In this document: positions 15,930 to 25,135 of the stretch, piece by piece
How positions within the stretch are numbered: the first letter of the stretch is position 1
How the letters are laid out: each line of letters begins with the position of its first letter
Assembly (NCBI GenBank): GCA_005502805.1
Contig: SCMY01000005.1
Span: 405,572 to 469,571, forward strand
Origin: Rhizobiales bacterium 2SD
Lineage (GTDB): Bacteria; Pseudomonadota; Alphaproteobacteria; Rhizobiales; Beijerinckiaceae
DNA: 64,000 bases
Reading direction: 5' to 3'
Notes under the pieces: generated by a model
What the model was told of the DNA's origin: nothing
Seen by the model: only the letters and a program-made list of their open reading frames with translations
The model's database searches: none
Position numbers and translations under genes: made by a program

Positions 15930-17012
15930 ATGAACGACATCAACACCCTTCGCGATTCCCTGGTCGGGGAGATCGAGGCGGCCGGCGACGAGGCGGCGCT
16001 CGAGCAGCTGCGCATCGCGGCGCTAGGCAAGTCCGGCTCGGTCTCGGGCCTGCTGAAGACGCTCGGCACGATGACGCCGGAGGAACGCAAGGAGCAGGGG
16101 CCGCGCATCAACGGCCTGCGCGATGTCGTCCAGCAGGCGATCACCGCCCGCAAGGACGCGCTCGGCGAAGCGGCGCTGGAAGCGCGGCTCGCGAGCGAGC
16201 GGCTCGACATCTCGCTGCCGGTGCGCGAGGGGCCGGAGGCGCGCGGGCGCATCCACCCGATCAGCCAGGTCATCGACGAGATCACCGCGATCTTCGGCGA
16301 CATGGGCTTTGCCGTCGCCGAAGGGCCGGATGTCGAGACCGACGACCTCAACTTCACCAAGCTCAATTTCCCGGTCGGCCATCCCGCCCGCGAGATGCAC
16401 GACACCTTCTTCTTCGCGCCGGATGCCAATGGCGAGCGCAAGCTGCTGCGTACCCACACCTCGCCGGTCCAGGTCCGCACGATGATGTCGCAGGAGCCGC
16501 CGATCCGCGTGATCTGCCCGGGCCGGACCTACCGGATGGACTCCGACCAGACCCACACCCCGATGTTCCATCAGGTCGAAGGTCTCGTCATCGACAAGAA
16601 GACCCATTTCGGCCACATGAAATGGGTGCTGGAGGAGTTCTGCAAGGCGTTCTTCGAGGTCGAAGGCGTCAAGATGCGCTTCCGCCCGTCCTTCTTCCCG
16701 TTCACCGAGCCGTCGGCCGAGGTCGACATCCAGTGCTCGCGCAAGGATGGCGAGATCCGCTTCGGCGAGGGCGAGGATTGGCTCGAGATCCTCGGCTGCG
16801 GCATGGTCCATCCGAACGTGCTCAGGAATTGCGGGCTCGATCCGGACGTCTACCAGGGCTTTGCCTGGGGCATGGGCATCGACCGTATCGCCATGCTGAA
16901 ATACGGCATGCCGGACCTGAGGCCCTTCTTCGAGGCCGATATCCGCTGGCTGTCGCATTACGGCTTCCGTCCGCTCGACCTGCCGACCCTGACCGGCGGG
17001 CTGACCTCTTAA
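15930..17012 (+). CDS. pheS: Phenylalanyl-tRNA synthetase alpha subunit
   Basis: Catalytic subunit, 360 aa, that charges tRNA-Phe as an alpha2-beta2 complex. It has an N-terminal coiled tRNA-contact region, then class II motif 2 ([16 protein letters not shown], ~residue 172) and motif 3 ([20 protein letters not shown], ~312). The Phe-binding F-x-P-F-type region [16 protein letters not shown] is near 250. pheT is not next to it: a glycosyltransferase gene lies between them on the same strand. I find no clear attenuator with Phe codons in the 219-base upstream gap. Confidence 0.97.
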   Translation: MNDINTLRDSLVGEIEAAGDEAALEQLRIAALGKSGSVSGLLKTLGTMTPEERKEQGPRINGLRDVVQQAITARKDALGEAALEARLASERLDISLPVREGPEARGRIHPISQVIDEITAIFGDMGFAVAEGPDVETDDLNFTKLNFPVGHPAREMHDTFFFAPDANGERKLLRTHTSPVQVRTMMSQEPPIRVICPGRTYRMDSDQTHTPMFHQVEGLVIDKKTHFGHMKWVLEEFCKAFFEVEGVKMRFRPSFFPFTEPSAEVDIQCSRKDGEIRFGEGEDWLEILGCGMVHPNVLRNCGLDPDVYQGFAWGMGIDRIAMLKYGMPDLRPFFEADIRWLSHYGFRPLDLPTLTGGLTS

Positions 17013-17034
17013 ACCTCACCGTGAGGGGAGACGC

Positions 17035-18222
17035 ATGAACGGCGCGCAATGGGCTGGGCTGATCGCGGCAACGATGGTTGCCGCCAATCTGCTGTGCCTG
17101 ACCATCGCCTTCGTGCGCCTGCGTCGGAAGCAGGCGCCGTCGCGCCTGCAGAAGCTCGCGCCGCCGGTGACGATCGTGCGCCCGGTGCGCGGCATCGAGA
17201 CTTTCAGCCGGGAGACGCTGACCTCCGGGCTGGAGCTCGACTATCCCCAGTACGAGACGATCTTCTGCGTCGCCGATGGCCATGACCCGATCGTGCCGCT
17301 GATCGAGGAACTGATCGGGGTCTATGGTCCGGAGCGCGTCCGCCTGATCGTCGGCGACGTCGCGGTGAGCGCCAATCCCAAGCTCAACAACTGCGTCAAG
17401 GGCTGGGAAGCGGCGCGCCATGACTGGGTCGTCCTCGCCGATTCCAACGTCCTGATGCCGAAGGACTATGTCCAGCGGCTGATGGCCTCCTGGCGCGACG
17501 ACACCGGCCTCGTCTGCTCGACGCCGGCTGGCTCGCGGCCGGGCTGCTTCGGCGCCGAAGTCGAATGCGCCTTCCTCAATACCTTCCAGGCGCGCTGGCA
17601 ATATGCCGGCGAGGCGCTCGGTTTCGGCTTCGCCCAGGGCAAGTCGATGCTCTGGAACAAGCCGTTCCTCGACGCCAATGGCGGCATCGCCGCGCTCGCG
17701 GCCGAGATCGCCGAGGATGCGGCCGCGACCAAGCTGGTGCGCAAGGCCGGCAAGCATGTCCATCTCGTTGGCCAGCCCTTCGAGCAGCCGCTCGGGCCGC
17801 GCAACCTGCGCGATGTCGTCCAGCGCCAGTTCCGCTGGGCGCGTCTGCGCCGCGTCACCTTTCTGCCCTTCTTCGCGCCCGAGATCCTGGTCGGGCCGCT
17901 GGTGCCGGCCGTGCTCGCTGGCTTCGGCGCGCCGGCCTTCGGCTTCCCGCCCTGGCTGGGCGTGCTCGCCGTGCTGGCGCTCTGGTATGCCGGCGAGATC
18001 GTGCTGGCCAGGAGTGTCGGCTGGTTCGTCAACTGGCGGACGCCGCTGGCCTATCTGGCGCGCGATCTCGCTTTCCCCGGCATCTGGGCCTATGCCTTCG
18101 TCGCGCGCGAAGTCAGCTGGCGCGGCAATGCCATGAAGATCAAGGCCGATGGCGAGGACGAGCTCAATCAAGCCGTCCCGGCGCTCTCGGCAGCCAATAT
18201 GCGTAGCGACGGAAGACCATGA
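17035..18222 (+). CDS. GT21-type glycosyltransferase (ceramide glucosyltransferase/HpnI-like)
   Basis: Membrane glycosyltransferase of 395 aa. An N-terminal anchor (residues ~5-25) precedes a GT-A domain with [19 protein letters not shown]. Family motifs are the D1/D2-like [11 protein letters not shown] (~141), [19 protein letters not shown] (~228) and the Q-x-x-R-W motif [13 protein letters not shown] (~265), diagnostic for processive-like GT2/GT21 enzymes. C-terminal membrane segments follow. Relatives make glucosylceramide or glycosylated hopanoids. It is 22 bases after pheS and overlaps pheT by 4 bases, so it is embedded in the Phe-tRNA synthetase operon. The acceptor lipid is inferred from family only. 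Confidence 0.85.
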   Translation: MNGAQWAGLIAATMVAANLLCLTIAFVRLRRKQAPSRLQKLAPPVTIVRPVRGIETFSRETLTSGLELDYPQYETIFCVADGHDPIVPLIEELIGVYGPERVRLIVGDVAVSANPKLNNCVKGWEAARHDWVVLADSNVLMPKDYVQRLMASWRDDTGLVCSTPAGSRPGCFGAEVECAFLNTFQARWQYAGEALGFGFAQGKSMLWNKPFLDANGGIAALAAEIAEDAAATKLVRKAGKHVHLVGQPFEQPLGPRNLRDVVQRQFRWARLRRVTFLPFFAPEILVGPLVPAVLAGFGAPAFGFPPWLGVLAVLALWYAGEIVLARSVGWFVNWRTPLAYLARDLAFPGIWAYAFVAREVSWRGNAMKIKADGEDELNQAVPALSAANMRSDGRP

Positions 18223-20642
18223 AGTTCACCCTCTCCTGGCTCAAAGAGCATCTCGACACCACCGACTCGCTCGACACCATCACCGAGACGCTGACCCGGG
18301 TCGGCCTTGAGGTCGAAGCCGTCGAGGACAAGGCCAAGGCGCTCAGCGCCTTCACCATCGCCTATGTCATCGAGGCCAAGCAGCACCCGAATGCCGACCG
18401 GCTGCGCGTCTGCATGGTCGACACCGGCTCGGGCGAACCGGTCCAGGTCGTCTGCGGCGCGCCCAATGCTCGCACCGGCATGAAGAGCGTGTTCTCGCCG
18501 CCCGGCACCTATATCCCCGGTAAGGACATCACCCTCGGCAAGGGCGTGATCCGCGGCGTCGAGTCGAACGGCATGCTCTGCTCGGCCGCCGAGCTGCAGA
18601 TCTCCGAGGATCATGATGGCATCATCGACCTGCCGGAGGATGCCCCGCTCGGCCAGCCCTACGCCACCTATGCCGGCCTCGACGACGCCGTGATCGAGAT
18701 CGCGGTGACGCCGAACCGCGCCGATGCGCTCGGCGTCTCCGGTATCGCCCGCGACCTCGCTGCCGCCGGTCTCGGCACGATCAAGACCCCGCCGGTCCAG
18801 CCGGTGCGCGGCGCCTTCCCGTGCCCGGTCGACCTCAAGCTCGATTTCGCCGAGGAAGACCGCAATCTCTGCCCGGTCTTCGCGCTCCGTCTGATCCGCG
18901 GCGTCAAGAACGGCCCGTCGCCGGAATGGCTGCAGGCGCGCCTGCGCGCCATCGGTCTGCGCCCCATCAACGCGCTGGTCGACATCACCAACTTCATGAC
19001 CTTCGACCGCAACCGGCCGCTGCACGTCTTCGACGCGGCCAAGGTCAAGGGCGATCTCGTGGTGCGCCGCGCCAGGGATGGCGAGGAGGTGCTGGCGCTC
19101 GACGGCCGAACCTATGCGCTGACTTCCGACATGGTCGCGATCTGCGACGACAACGGAGTCGAATCGATCGCCGGCGTGATGGGCGGCGAGCATTCCGGCT
19201 GCGACGAGAACACCACCGACGTGCTGATCGAGAGCGCGGTCTGGAACACGCTCAACATCGCCCGCACCGGCCGTGCGCTCGGCATCAACTCCGATGCGCG
19301 CTACCGCAACGAGCGCGGCATCGATCCGGACTTCACCCGTCCCGGCCTCGACATGGCGACGCAGATGGTCATCTCGCTCTGCGGCGGCGAGCCTTCCGAG
19401 GTCGTCGTAGCGGGCGAGCTGCCCGACAGCCCCGGCGCCATCGACTTCCCCTGGTCCGAGGTCAAGCGCCTGACCGGACTCGACCTGCCGCAGGTCGAGA
19501 TGAAGCTGGCGCTGACCTCGCTCGGCTTCCACGTCTCCGGCGCCGGTGACCGCGTCAAGGTCGCGCCGCCGTCCTGGCGCGCCGATGTCGAGGGCAAGGC
19601 CGATCTGGTCGAGGAGATCCTGCGCATCGCCGGGCTCGACCGCGTCGCTCCGGCGCCGCTGCCGCGCATCAAGGGCGAGGTGATCAAGCCGGTCCTGACC
19701 GTGCTGCAGAAGCGCACCCGCGCCGCCAAGCGCCTGCTCGCCAGCCGCGGGCTGGTCGAGGCGGTGACCTGGTCGTTCATCTCGCACAGCGCCGCCAAGC
19801 TCTTCGGCGGCGGCTCGCGCAAGCTCGTGCTCGCCAACCCGATCGCGGCCGATCTCTCCGATATGCGGCCGTCCTTGCTGCCGGGGCTGATCCGGGCAGG
19901 CCAGGCCAATGCCGATCGCGGCTTCGGCGATGTCGCCTTGTTCGAGGTCGGCCAGGTCTTCCAGAGCGACGAGCCGGAAGGCCAGCTCATCGCCGCCGCC
20001 GGCCTGCGCCGCGGCACGGCGAAGCTGGAAGGCGCCGGCCGCCATTGGGACGGCGCTGCCAAGAGCGTCGATGCCTTCGACGCCAAGGCCGATGTGCTCG
20101 GCCTGCTCTCCGGGCTCGGCGTTCCCGTCGGCGGCCTGCAGATCGTCGCGGGCGGCCCGGCCTGGGCCCATCCCGGCCGCTCCGCCACGCTGCAGTTCGG
20201 CCCGAAGGGCGTGATCGGCGCCTTCGGCGAGGTCCATCCGCGCGTGCTCAAGGCGCTCGACGTCAAGGGACCGCTGGTCGCCTTCGAGATCCATCTCGAT
20301 GCGCTGCCGCTGCCGAAGTACAAGCCGACCAAGGTCAAGCCGAAGCTGGCGCTCTCCGACTTCCAGCCGGTGACGCGCGACTTCGCCTTCATCGTCGACA
20401 AGGCGGTGGCCGCCGGCGAGATGGCCAAGAGCGCCCAGAACGCCGACCGGGCGCTGGTCTCAGAGACGAGCGTCTTCGACATCTACGAGGGCACGGGCGT
20501 CGAGCCGGGCAAGAAGTCCGTCGCGCTGGCGGTGACCTTGCAGCCGACGCAGAAGACGCTGACCGACGCCGAGATCGAGGCCGTCGCGGCCAAGATCGTC
20601 GCCGAGATGGCCAAGCGCTACGGCGCCGTGCTGCGCGGGTAA
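18219..20642 (+). CDS. pheT: Phenylalanyl-tRNA synthetase beta subunit
   Basis: Editing and tRNA-binding subunit, 807 aa, full length. Domains in order: an N-terminal B1 core ([14 protein letters not shown]), a tRNA-binding OB fold (~40-150, with [17 protein letters not shown]), B3/B4 editing domains (~210-400, with [20 protein letters not shown]), a B5 DNA-binding-like domain, and a C-terminal ferredoxin-like anticodon-binding domain (~715-805, [15 protein letters not shown]). The start overlaps the GT21 stop by 4 bases. A terminator follows at 20685. Confidence 0.97.
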   Translation: MKFTLSWLKEHLDTTDSLDTITETLTRVGLEVEAVEDKAKALSAFTIAYVIEAKQHPNADRLRVCMVDTGSGEPVQVVCGAPNARTGMKSVFSPPGTYIPGKDITLGKGVIRGVESNGMLCSAAELQISEDHDGIIDLPEDAPLGQPYATYAGLDDAVIEIAVTPNRADALGVSGIARDLAAAGLGTIKTPPVQPVRGAFPCPVDLKLDFAEEDRNLCPVFALRLIRGVKNGPSPEWLQARLRAIGLRPINALVDITNFMTFDRNRPLHVFDAAKVKGDLVVRRARDGEEVLALDGRTYALTSDMVAICDDNGVESIAGVMGGEHSGCDENTTDVLIESAVWNTLNIARTGRALGINSDARYRNERGIDPDFTRPGLDMATQMVISLCGGEPSEVVVAGELPDSPGAIDFPWSEVKRLTGLDLPQVEMKLALTSLGFHVSGAGDRVKVAPPSWRADVEGKADLVEEILRIAGLDRVAPAPLPRIKGEVIKPVLTVLQKRTRAAKRLLASRGLVEAVTWSFISHSAAKLFGGGSRKLVLANPIAADLSDMRPSLLPGLIRAGQANADRGFGDVALFEVGQVFQSDEPEGQLIAAAGLRRGTAKLEGAGRHWDGAAKSVDAFDAKADVLGLLSGLGVPVGGLQIVAGGPAWAHPGRSATLQFGPKGVIGAFGEVHPRVLKALDVKGPLVAFEIHLDALPLPKYKPTKVKPKLALSDFQPVTRDFAFIVDKAVAAGEMAKSAQNADRALVSETSVFDIYEGTGVEPGKKSVALAVTLQPTQKTLTDAEIEAVAAKIVAEMAKRYGAVLRG

Positions 20643-20651
20643 GAAGGCGTC

Positions 20652-20751
20652 ATGCTCGGGCTTGACCTGAGCATCTCAGGCCGGAAAGGGCGCCATCTGG
20701 CGCCTTTTTTGTTATGAGGTTCTCGGGTCTGTGCTTCGCTTCGCCCGAGAA
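20652..20751. repeat. REP-like palindromes flanking the pheT terminator
   Basis: Two extragenic inverted repeats: ATGCTC...GAGCAT at 20652-20674, similar in sequence to the first arm of the 14838 element, and TTCTCGGG...CCCGAGAA at 20720-20751. The pheT terminator lies between them. Confidence 0.5.
20685..20710 (+). terminator. Rho-independent terminator after pheT
   Basis: GGCGCC (20689-20694), an ATCT loop and GGCGCC (20699-20704), extended by AAA/TTT and followed by six T residues, 43 bases after pheT. Confidence 0.9.
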
Positions 20752-20869
20752 TGACACCTGAGGGTGGTCGCACCGGCCCCGTTATTGACCAGAATTGTGA
20801 AATAATCGGCGCAGGAAATCGGTTGAAAATCCGGGTATCGGCTCTGATTGTTGCAATCTGAGAGGCCTG

Positions 20870-21772
20870 ATGTCGCTGGTCGAGCTCCCTGTCGCGGACG
20901 ATCTGTTCCCCGGTTTCCGGCTGCTCGACGTCACCACGTCAGGTGCGCGCATCCGCGTCCGCACCGGCGGGGAGGGGGAGCCGCTCCTTCTGCTCCACGG
21001 TTATCCTCAGACGCACATCATGTGGCGGAAAATCGTTCCGGCACTTGCGGAACGTTTCACCCTGATCTGCCCGGACCTGCGCGGCTACGGCGATTCCGAA
21101 AAGCCGCCGAGCGCCGCCGACCATGCGCCCTATTCAAAGCGCGCCATGGCGCAGGATATGGCCGAGGTCATGAGCGCGCTGGGGCATAAGCGCTTCTTCG
21201 TCGGCTCGCACGATCGCGGTGCCCGCGTCGCCCACCGGCTGGCGCTCGACCATGGCGAGCGCGTGCTGAAGCTGGCGACCCTCGACATCGCGCCGACGCG
21301 CGAAATGTATCGCGACACGACCGATGCCTTCGCCCGCGCCTATTGGCACTGGTTCTTCCTGATCCAGTCCGCGCCGATGCCGGAGCGCATGATCGGCGCC
21401 GATCCGGAGTTCTACTGGACCAGCCGGCGCGCCTCGGACATGAAGCTGTTCGAGCCGGCGGCGCTCGCCGAATATCTCCGCTGCTTCCGCGATCCGGCGA
21501 TGATCCACGCCAGCTGCGAGGACTATCGCGCCGCCGCGACGATCGACATCGCCCATGACGATGCCGATGGCGGCAGGAAGCTCGCTTGCCCGCTGCTGGC
21601 GCTCTGGGGCGAGCGCGGCGCCGTCGGCAAATGCTTCGATGTCCTGGCGCTCTGGCGTGAGCGCGCTGCCGATGTGCGTGGCCGCGCCTTGCCGGGCGGG
21701 CACTATCTCGCGGAAGAATTGCCTGATCTCGTCATCCAGGAATTCACCGCCTTCTTCGGAGAAGCCGCATGA
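20870..21772 (+). CDS. Alpha/beta hydrolase, fluoroacetate (haloacetate) dehalogenase-like
   Basis: Protein of 300 aa with the residue pattern of fluoroacetate dehalogenases. The nucleophile is Asp rather than Ser, in VGSHDRGARVAHRLALDH (~residue 109), followed by Arg residues at the positions that hold the carboxylate. The halide-pocket His-Trp pair is in AYWHWFFLIQSAPMPERM (~153), a Tyr is in CEDYRAAATIDIAHD (~217), and the base His is in GGHYLAEELPD near the C-terminus. Early landmarks are GYPQTHIMWRKI and PDLRGYGDSEKP. Epoxide hydrolases share the Asp nucleophile, but the WHWFF signature favours dehalogenase. It overlaps the dehydrogenase gene by 4 bases; physiological substrates are unproven. 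Confidence 0.82.
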   Translation: MSLVELPVADDLFPGFRLLDVTTSGARIRVRTGGEGEPLLLLHGYPQTHIMWRKIVPALAERFTLICPDLRGYGDSEKPPSAADHAPYSKRAMAQDMAEVMSALGHKRFFVGSHDRGARVAHRLALDHGERVLKLATLDIAPTREMYRDTTDAFARAYWHWFFLIQSAPMPERMIGADPEFYWTSRRASDMKLFEPAALAEYLRCFRDPAMIHASCEDYRAAATIDIAHDDADGGRKLACPLLALWGERGAVGKCFDVLALWRERAADVRGRALPGGHYLAEELPDLVIQEFTAFFGEAA

Positions 21773-22848
21773 GCCGCACCAACCGCGTCTACCGCATCGC
21801 CGCCATCGCCGGTGACGGCATCGGCAAGGAGGTCATGCCCGAGGGCCTGCGCGTGCTCGAGGCCGCCGCGAAGAAGTATGGTTTCGAGATCCAGCTCGAC
21901 GAGTTCGATTTCTCCTCCTGCGACTACTACGCCAGGCACGGCAAGATGCTGCCGGACGACTGGAAGGAGAAGATCGGCGGCCATGACGCGATCTTCTTCG
22001 GCGCCGTCGGCATGCCGGCCGAGGTGCCGGACCACATCTCGCTCTGGGGCTCGCTGCTGCTGTTCCGCCGCGAGTTCGACCAGTACGTCAATCTGCGTCC
22101 CGTGCGGCTGATGCCGGGCGTGCCCGGCCCGCTCGTCGGCCGCAAGCCGGGTGATATCGATTTCTTCGTCGTGCGCGAGAACACCGAGGGCGAGTACTCC
22201 TCGGTGGGCGGGCGCATGTATGGCGGCACCGAGCGCGAGATCGTCATCCAGGAGACGGTGATGAGCCGCGTCGGCGTCGACCGCGTGCTCAAATACGCCT
22301 TCGAGCTGGCCCAGCGCCGTCCGCGCAAGAAGCTGACCTCGGCGACCAAGTCGAACGGCATCTCGATCACCATGCCGTATTGGGACGAGCGGGTGAAGGA
22401 GATGGCGAAGAACTATCCGGACGTCGCGGTCGACCAGTACCATATCGACATCCTGACCGCGCATTTCGTGCTGAACCCTGATCGTTTCGACGTTGTCGTC
22501 GCCTCGAACCTGTTCGGCGACATCCTCTCCGATCTCGGTCCGGCCTGCACCGGCACGATCGGCATCGCCCCGTCGGGCAACATCAACCCGACCGGCGAAT
22601 TCCCGTCCCTGTTCGAGCCGGTGCACGGCTCGGCGCCCGACATCGCGGGGCAGGGCATCGCTAATCCCGTCGGCCAGATCTGGTCGGGGGCGATGATGCT
22701 CGATCATCTCGGCGAGCACGAAGCGGCCAAGGCGATCGAGGCCGCGATCGAGCGCGCCCTTGGTGACGCCCGCACCCGCACGCGCGATCTCGGCGGCAGC
22801 CTCAACACCGAGGCTGCCGGCAAGGCGATCGAACAGGCGCTGGCTTGA
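21769..22848 (+). CDS. Tartrate dehydrogenase/D-malate dehydrogenase (decarboxylating) family
   Basis: NAD-dependent beta-decarboxylating dehydrogenase of 359 aa in the isocitrate/isopropylmalate superfamily. Motifs are AAIAGDGIGKEVMPEGLRVL at the N-terminus, DHISLWGSLLLFRREFDQY (~86) and YVNLRPVRLMPGV typical of TtuC/DmlA enzymes, VVRENTEGEYSSVGGR, the metal-binding ASNLFGDILSDLGPA (~245) and the NAD region PVHGSAPDIAGQGIANPVGQ (~285). Likely substrates are D-malate or tartrate. It is translationally coupled to the dehalogenase-like gene, which suggests it acts on the hydroxy acid produced. Confidence 0.88.
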   Translation: MSRTNRVYRIAAIAGDGIGKEVMPEGLRVLEAAAKKYGFEIQLDEFDFSSCDYYARHGKMLPDDWKEKIGGHDAIFFGAVGMPAEVPDHISLWGSLLLFRREFDQYVNLRPVRLMPGVPGPLVGRKPGDIDFFVVRENTEGEYSSVGGRMYGGTEREIVIQETVMSRVGVDRVLKYAFELAQRRPRKKLTSATKSNGISITMPYWDERVKEMAKNYPDVAVDQYHIDILTAHFVLNPDRFDVVVASNLFGDILSDLGPACTGTIGIAPSGNINPTGEFPSLFEPVHGSAPDIAGQGIANPVGQIWSGAMMLDHLGEHEAAKAIEAAIERALGDARTRTRDLGGSLNTEAAGKAIEQALA

Positions 22849-22857
22849 CGACGAGAT

Positions 22858-22888
22858 CGGCGCTGACCACAAGCAGTGGTCGGCGCCG
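22858..22888. other. Intergenic hairpin before terC pair
   Basis: A 13-bp stem with one T-G wobble and a 5-nt loop begins 9 bases after the dehydrogenase stop. It is followed by A residues, not T, so it is a poor intrinsic terminator for the plus strand. It may stabilise the upstream mRNA end or separate the transcripts. Confidence 0.4.
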
Positions 22889-22922
22889 AAAAAGACGTAA
22901 GACTTAAGGAGGGGAGACCAAG

Positions 22923-23627
22923 GTGCCGGATCTGATGTTTTCGCTGCTCGACGCCGCTCTCTGGGGCAAGCTCTTCGAGATCATCGCGCTCAACATCGTG
23001 CTGTCGGGTGACAATGCGGTGGTGATCGCGCTCGCCTGCCGGGCCCTGGCGCCTGAGCAGCGCGCCAAAGGCATCGCGCTCGGCGCAGGCGTCGCCGTGC
23101 TGCTGCGCGTCGCCTTCACGGTGCTCATTGCCTCTCTCCTCAACATGCCGTTCCTGCACATCGTCGGCGCGCTGCTGCTGGTCTGGATCGCGGTCAAGCT
23201 GATCATAGAAGACGGCGAGAGCGACGAGAATTCGGTCGCCGCCAACAGCAAGCTCTGGAAGGCGGTGCAGACCGTTGCCATCGCCGACATCGTCATGAGC
23301 CTCGACAACGTGCTCGCCATCGCCGCCGTCGCCAAGGATTCGATCCCGCTTCTGGTCGGCGGCCTGATCATCTCGATCCCGCTCATCGTGCTCGGGGCAT
23401 CGCTGATCACCTCGCTGCTGACCCGTTTCCCGATCCTGGTCTGGGCCGGCGCCGGCCTGCTCGGCTGGGTCGCGGGTGAGATGTTCGAGAGCGACCCCTG
23501 GCTGATCGGCAAGCTCGGCGAAGCGCTCGCCCACCAACTGGAATACCCCGCTGCCATTCTGGGGGCCGTGCTCGTGCTCGGCCTCGGCTATTTCCTCAAG
23601 CAACGCCGGCCAGATCCGGCCCTCTAA
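22923..23627 (+). CDS. TerC family membrane protein (YjbE/YkoY-type)
   Basis: Integral membrane protein of 234 aa from a GTG start with a strong Shine-Dalgarno (AAGGAGGGG). It carries the two TerC repeats: NIVLSGDNAVVIALACRAL (~residue 25) and DIVMSLDNVLAIAAVAKDS (~122), each with an acidic residue and Asn in the membrane that bind metal. About seven transmembrane segments are visible. TerC proteins of this branch export Mn2+ or load metal onto secreted enzymes. It is the first of two tandem paralogues, 19 bases apart. Confidence 0.88.
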   Translation: MPDLMFSLLDAALWGKLFEIIALNIVLSGDNAVVIALACRALAPEQRAKGIALGAGVAVLLRVAFTVLIASLLNMPFLHIVGALLLVWIAVKLIIEDGESDENSVAANSKLWKAVQTVAIADIVMSLDNVLAIAAVAKDSIPLLVGGLIISIPLIVLGASLITSLLTRFPILVWAGAGLLGWVAGEMFESDPWLIGKLGEALAHQLEYPAAILGAVLVLGLGYFLKQRRPDPAL

Positions 23628-23646
23628 GACAGGGACTGACCGACCT

Positions 23647-24390
23647 ATGGATTTCTCATCTTCAGCCTTCTGGACGTCACTGCTCCAGATCATCTGGATC
23701 GACCTCCTGCTCTCGGGCGACAATGCGGTCGTCATCGCGCTTGCGGTGCGCTCGCTGCCGGAGAAGCAGCGCAAGGTCGGCATTCTGCTCGGCGCCGGCG
23801 CGGCCGTCGGCCTGCGCATCCTCTTCGCGGTGGTCGTCACCTATCTGCTCGCCGTCCCGTTCCTGAAGGTGGTCGGCGCGCTCCTGCTGTTCTGGATCGC
23901 GATCAAGCTCGCCAAGGGCGAGGAGGAGGCGCATGGCGACATCCAGGCCAGCGACAATCTCTGGAAGGCGGTCCGCACCATCGCCATCGCCGATGCGGTG
24001 ATGAGCCTCGACAACGTGCTCGCCATCGCCGCGGCGGCCCGCGGCCATTTCGAGCTCTTCATCTTCGGCCTGCTCTTGACCATCCCGCTGATCGTCTACG
24101 GCGCCCGCCTGCTCTCCACGGTGCTCGAGCGCTTCCCGATCCTGATCTGGCTCGGCGCCGCACTGCTCGGCTGGATCGCCGGCGAGATGCTGCTTGGTGA
24201 CCTGGCGGTGCTGCAGTGGCTGCAGGCGAACATGCCGAACTGGGTCGTCAGCGTGCCGGTCTCCGACACCAACCCGATCGGCCTCCTGCCCGCCAAGGTG
24301 CCGTTCTATACGGCGGCGACCCTCGGCGCGCTGTTCGTGGTGGTCGTCGGCTATCTCCTGAAGAAGAAGCCGGTCGACCAGCCGGGCTGA
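23647..24390 (+). CDS. TerC family membrane protein, second copy
   Basis: Paralogue of the preceding gene, 247 aa. It has the same motifs: DLLLSGDNAVVIALAVRSL (~residue 19) and DAVMSLDNVLAIAAAARGH (~117). The C-terminal part differs by an extra loop (LQWLQANMPNWVVSVPVSD) before the last helix. The pair is clearly one transcription unit ending at the terminator at 24421. The two proteins could form a heteromer; the metal is inferred to be Mn2+ from family. Confidence 0.88.
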   Translation: MDFSSSAFWTSLLQIIWIDLLLSGDNAVVIALAVRSLPEKQRKVGILLGAGAAVGLRILFAVVVTYLLAVPFLKVVGALLLFWIAIKLAKGEEEAHGDIQASDNLWKAVRTIAIADAVMSLDNVLAIAAAARGHFELFIFGLLLTIPLIVYGARLLSTVLERFPILIWLGAALLGWIAGEMLLGDLAVLQWLQANMPNWVVSVPVSDTNPIGLLPAKVPFYTAATLGALFVVVVGYLLKKKPVDQPG

Positions 24391-24400
24391 AGAATCCGGC

Positions 24401-25009
24401 TCAATCGAGAGTGACGAACGCGGCGGCCATGGCTTCATGGCCGCCGTTTTTCGTGAGGCGGATGACGCCGTTGGCGCGACGGCTGTTCCGCTCGTCGCTG
24501 ACGGCGAAGCGGTCCGCCCCGTCGAGCTGGACCGAAAAGCTCTCCGGCGCGCACGCGAACCCGGTGCCCAGCGCCTTCACATAGGCTTCCTTGGCGCTCC
24601 AGAGCTGGGCGAAGGCCTCGGGCCGAGCTGGGGAAGACAGGCTCTCCAGCCAGCGCTGCTCGTCCGGATGCAGCATGGCGAGCGGCGGCTCGCTCACGAG
24701 TGCGACCTGCTCGACATCGATGCCGACCGGCCGATGCGCCAAAGCGATCGCGACGAGGCCCGCACGCGTCGCCAGCGACAAGTGCAAACCGGAGCCGCGC
24801 GGGCGCAGGATCAGCGGGCGTCCGGCCGGCTCATGCCCGATTTCGACAGCAGCTTCCGCTAGATCGAACTGGCGCGCCAGCAGCTTGCGGGCCAGCGAGC
24901 GTCGCAGCTCCGAGCGCTCCGGCAGGTTCGCGGGCTGCGCCTGCGTCGCAATCAGCCACGCTGCGGGCAGGGCTGGGGCGGTCTGATCGATCGAGGAAAG
25001 CCAGAACAT
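24401..25009 (-). CDS. 4'-phosphopantetheinyl transferase superfamily protein
   Basis: Sfp/AcpS-type enzyme of 202 aa that moves the phosphopantetheine arm of CoA onto carrier proteins. The diagnostic motifs are present: PVGIDVEQVALV (G-I/V-D-V-E, ~residue 94) with the metal-binding Asp and Glu, and FAQLWSAKEAYVKALGTGF (W-x-x-K-E-x-x-x-K, ~137). N-terminal RPLILRPRGSGLHLSLATR resembles the Sfp substrate-contact stretch. No polyketide or non-ribosomal peptide genes are adjacent. Its 3' end overlaps the terminator of the converging terC unit. Confidence 0.88.
   Translation of the reverse strand: MFWLSSIDQTAPALPAAWLIATQAQPANLPERSELRRSLARKLLARQFDLAEAAVEIGHEPAGRPLILRPRGSGLHLSLATRAGLVAIALAHRPVGIDVEQVALVSEPPLAMLHPDEQRWLESLSSPARPEAFAQLWSAKEAYVKALGTGFACAPESFSVQLDGADRFAVSDERNSRRANGVIRLTKNGGHEAMAAAFVTLD
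24421..24451 (+). terminator. terC terminator embedded in the PPTase gene
   Basis: CGGCGGCCATG (24421-24431), a GCTT loop and CATGGCCGCCG (24436-24446) form a perfect 11-bp stem followed by five T residues. It lies 30 bases after the second terC stop, inside the last codons of the opposing phosphopantetheinyl transferase gene. Confidence 0.85.
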
Positions 25010-25135
25010 GCCGCGGTTCTAGTTCACCGCAGGTCGGCGCGAAAGCAGATGGCCAAGCCCGCCCTGCGCTACGCTCATGCAGGCCCGGAGCTTGCAAGGC
25101 GTTGACGCCACACAGGGAAACCGGTTCGAGGATAC

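Noticed and set aside
18168..20294. A 708-codon leftward open frame opposite pheT
   Set aside because: Antisense shadow of pheT caused by high GC at third positions; no ribosome binding site or domain.
22858..22922. Possible Mn2+ riboswitch (yybP-ykoY) before the terC genes
   Set aside because: The family is a known riboswitch target, but the gap is only 74 bases and the hairpin present does not show the two-helix aptamer with its conserved loops.
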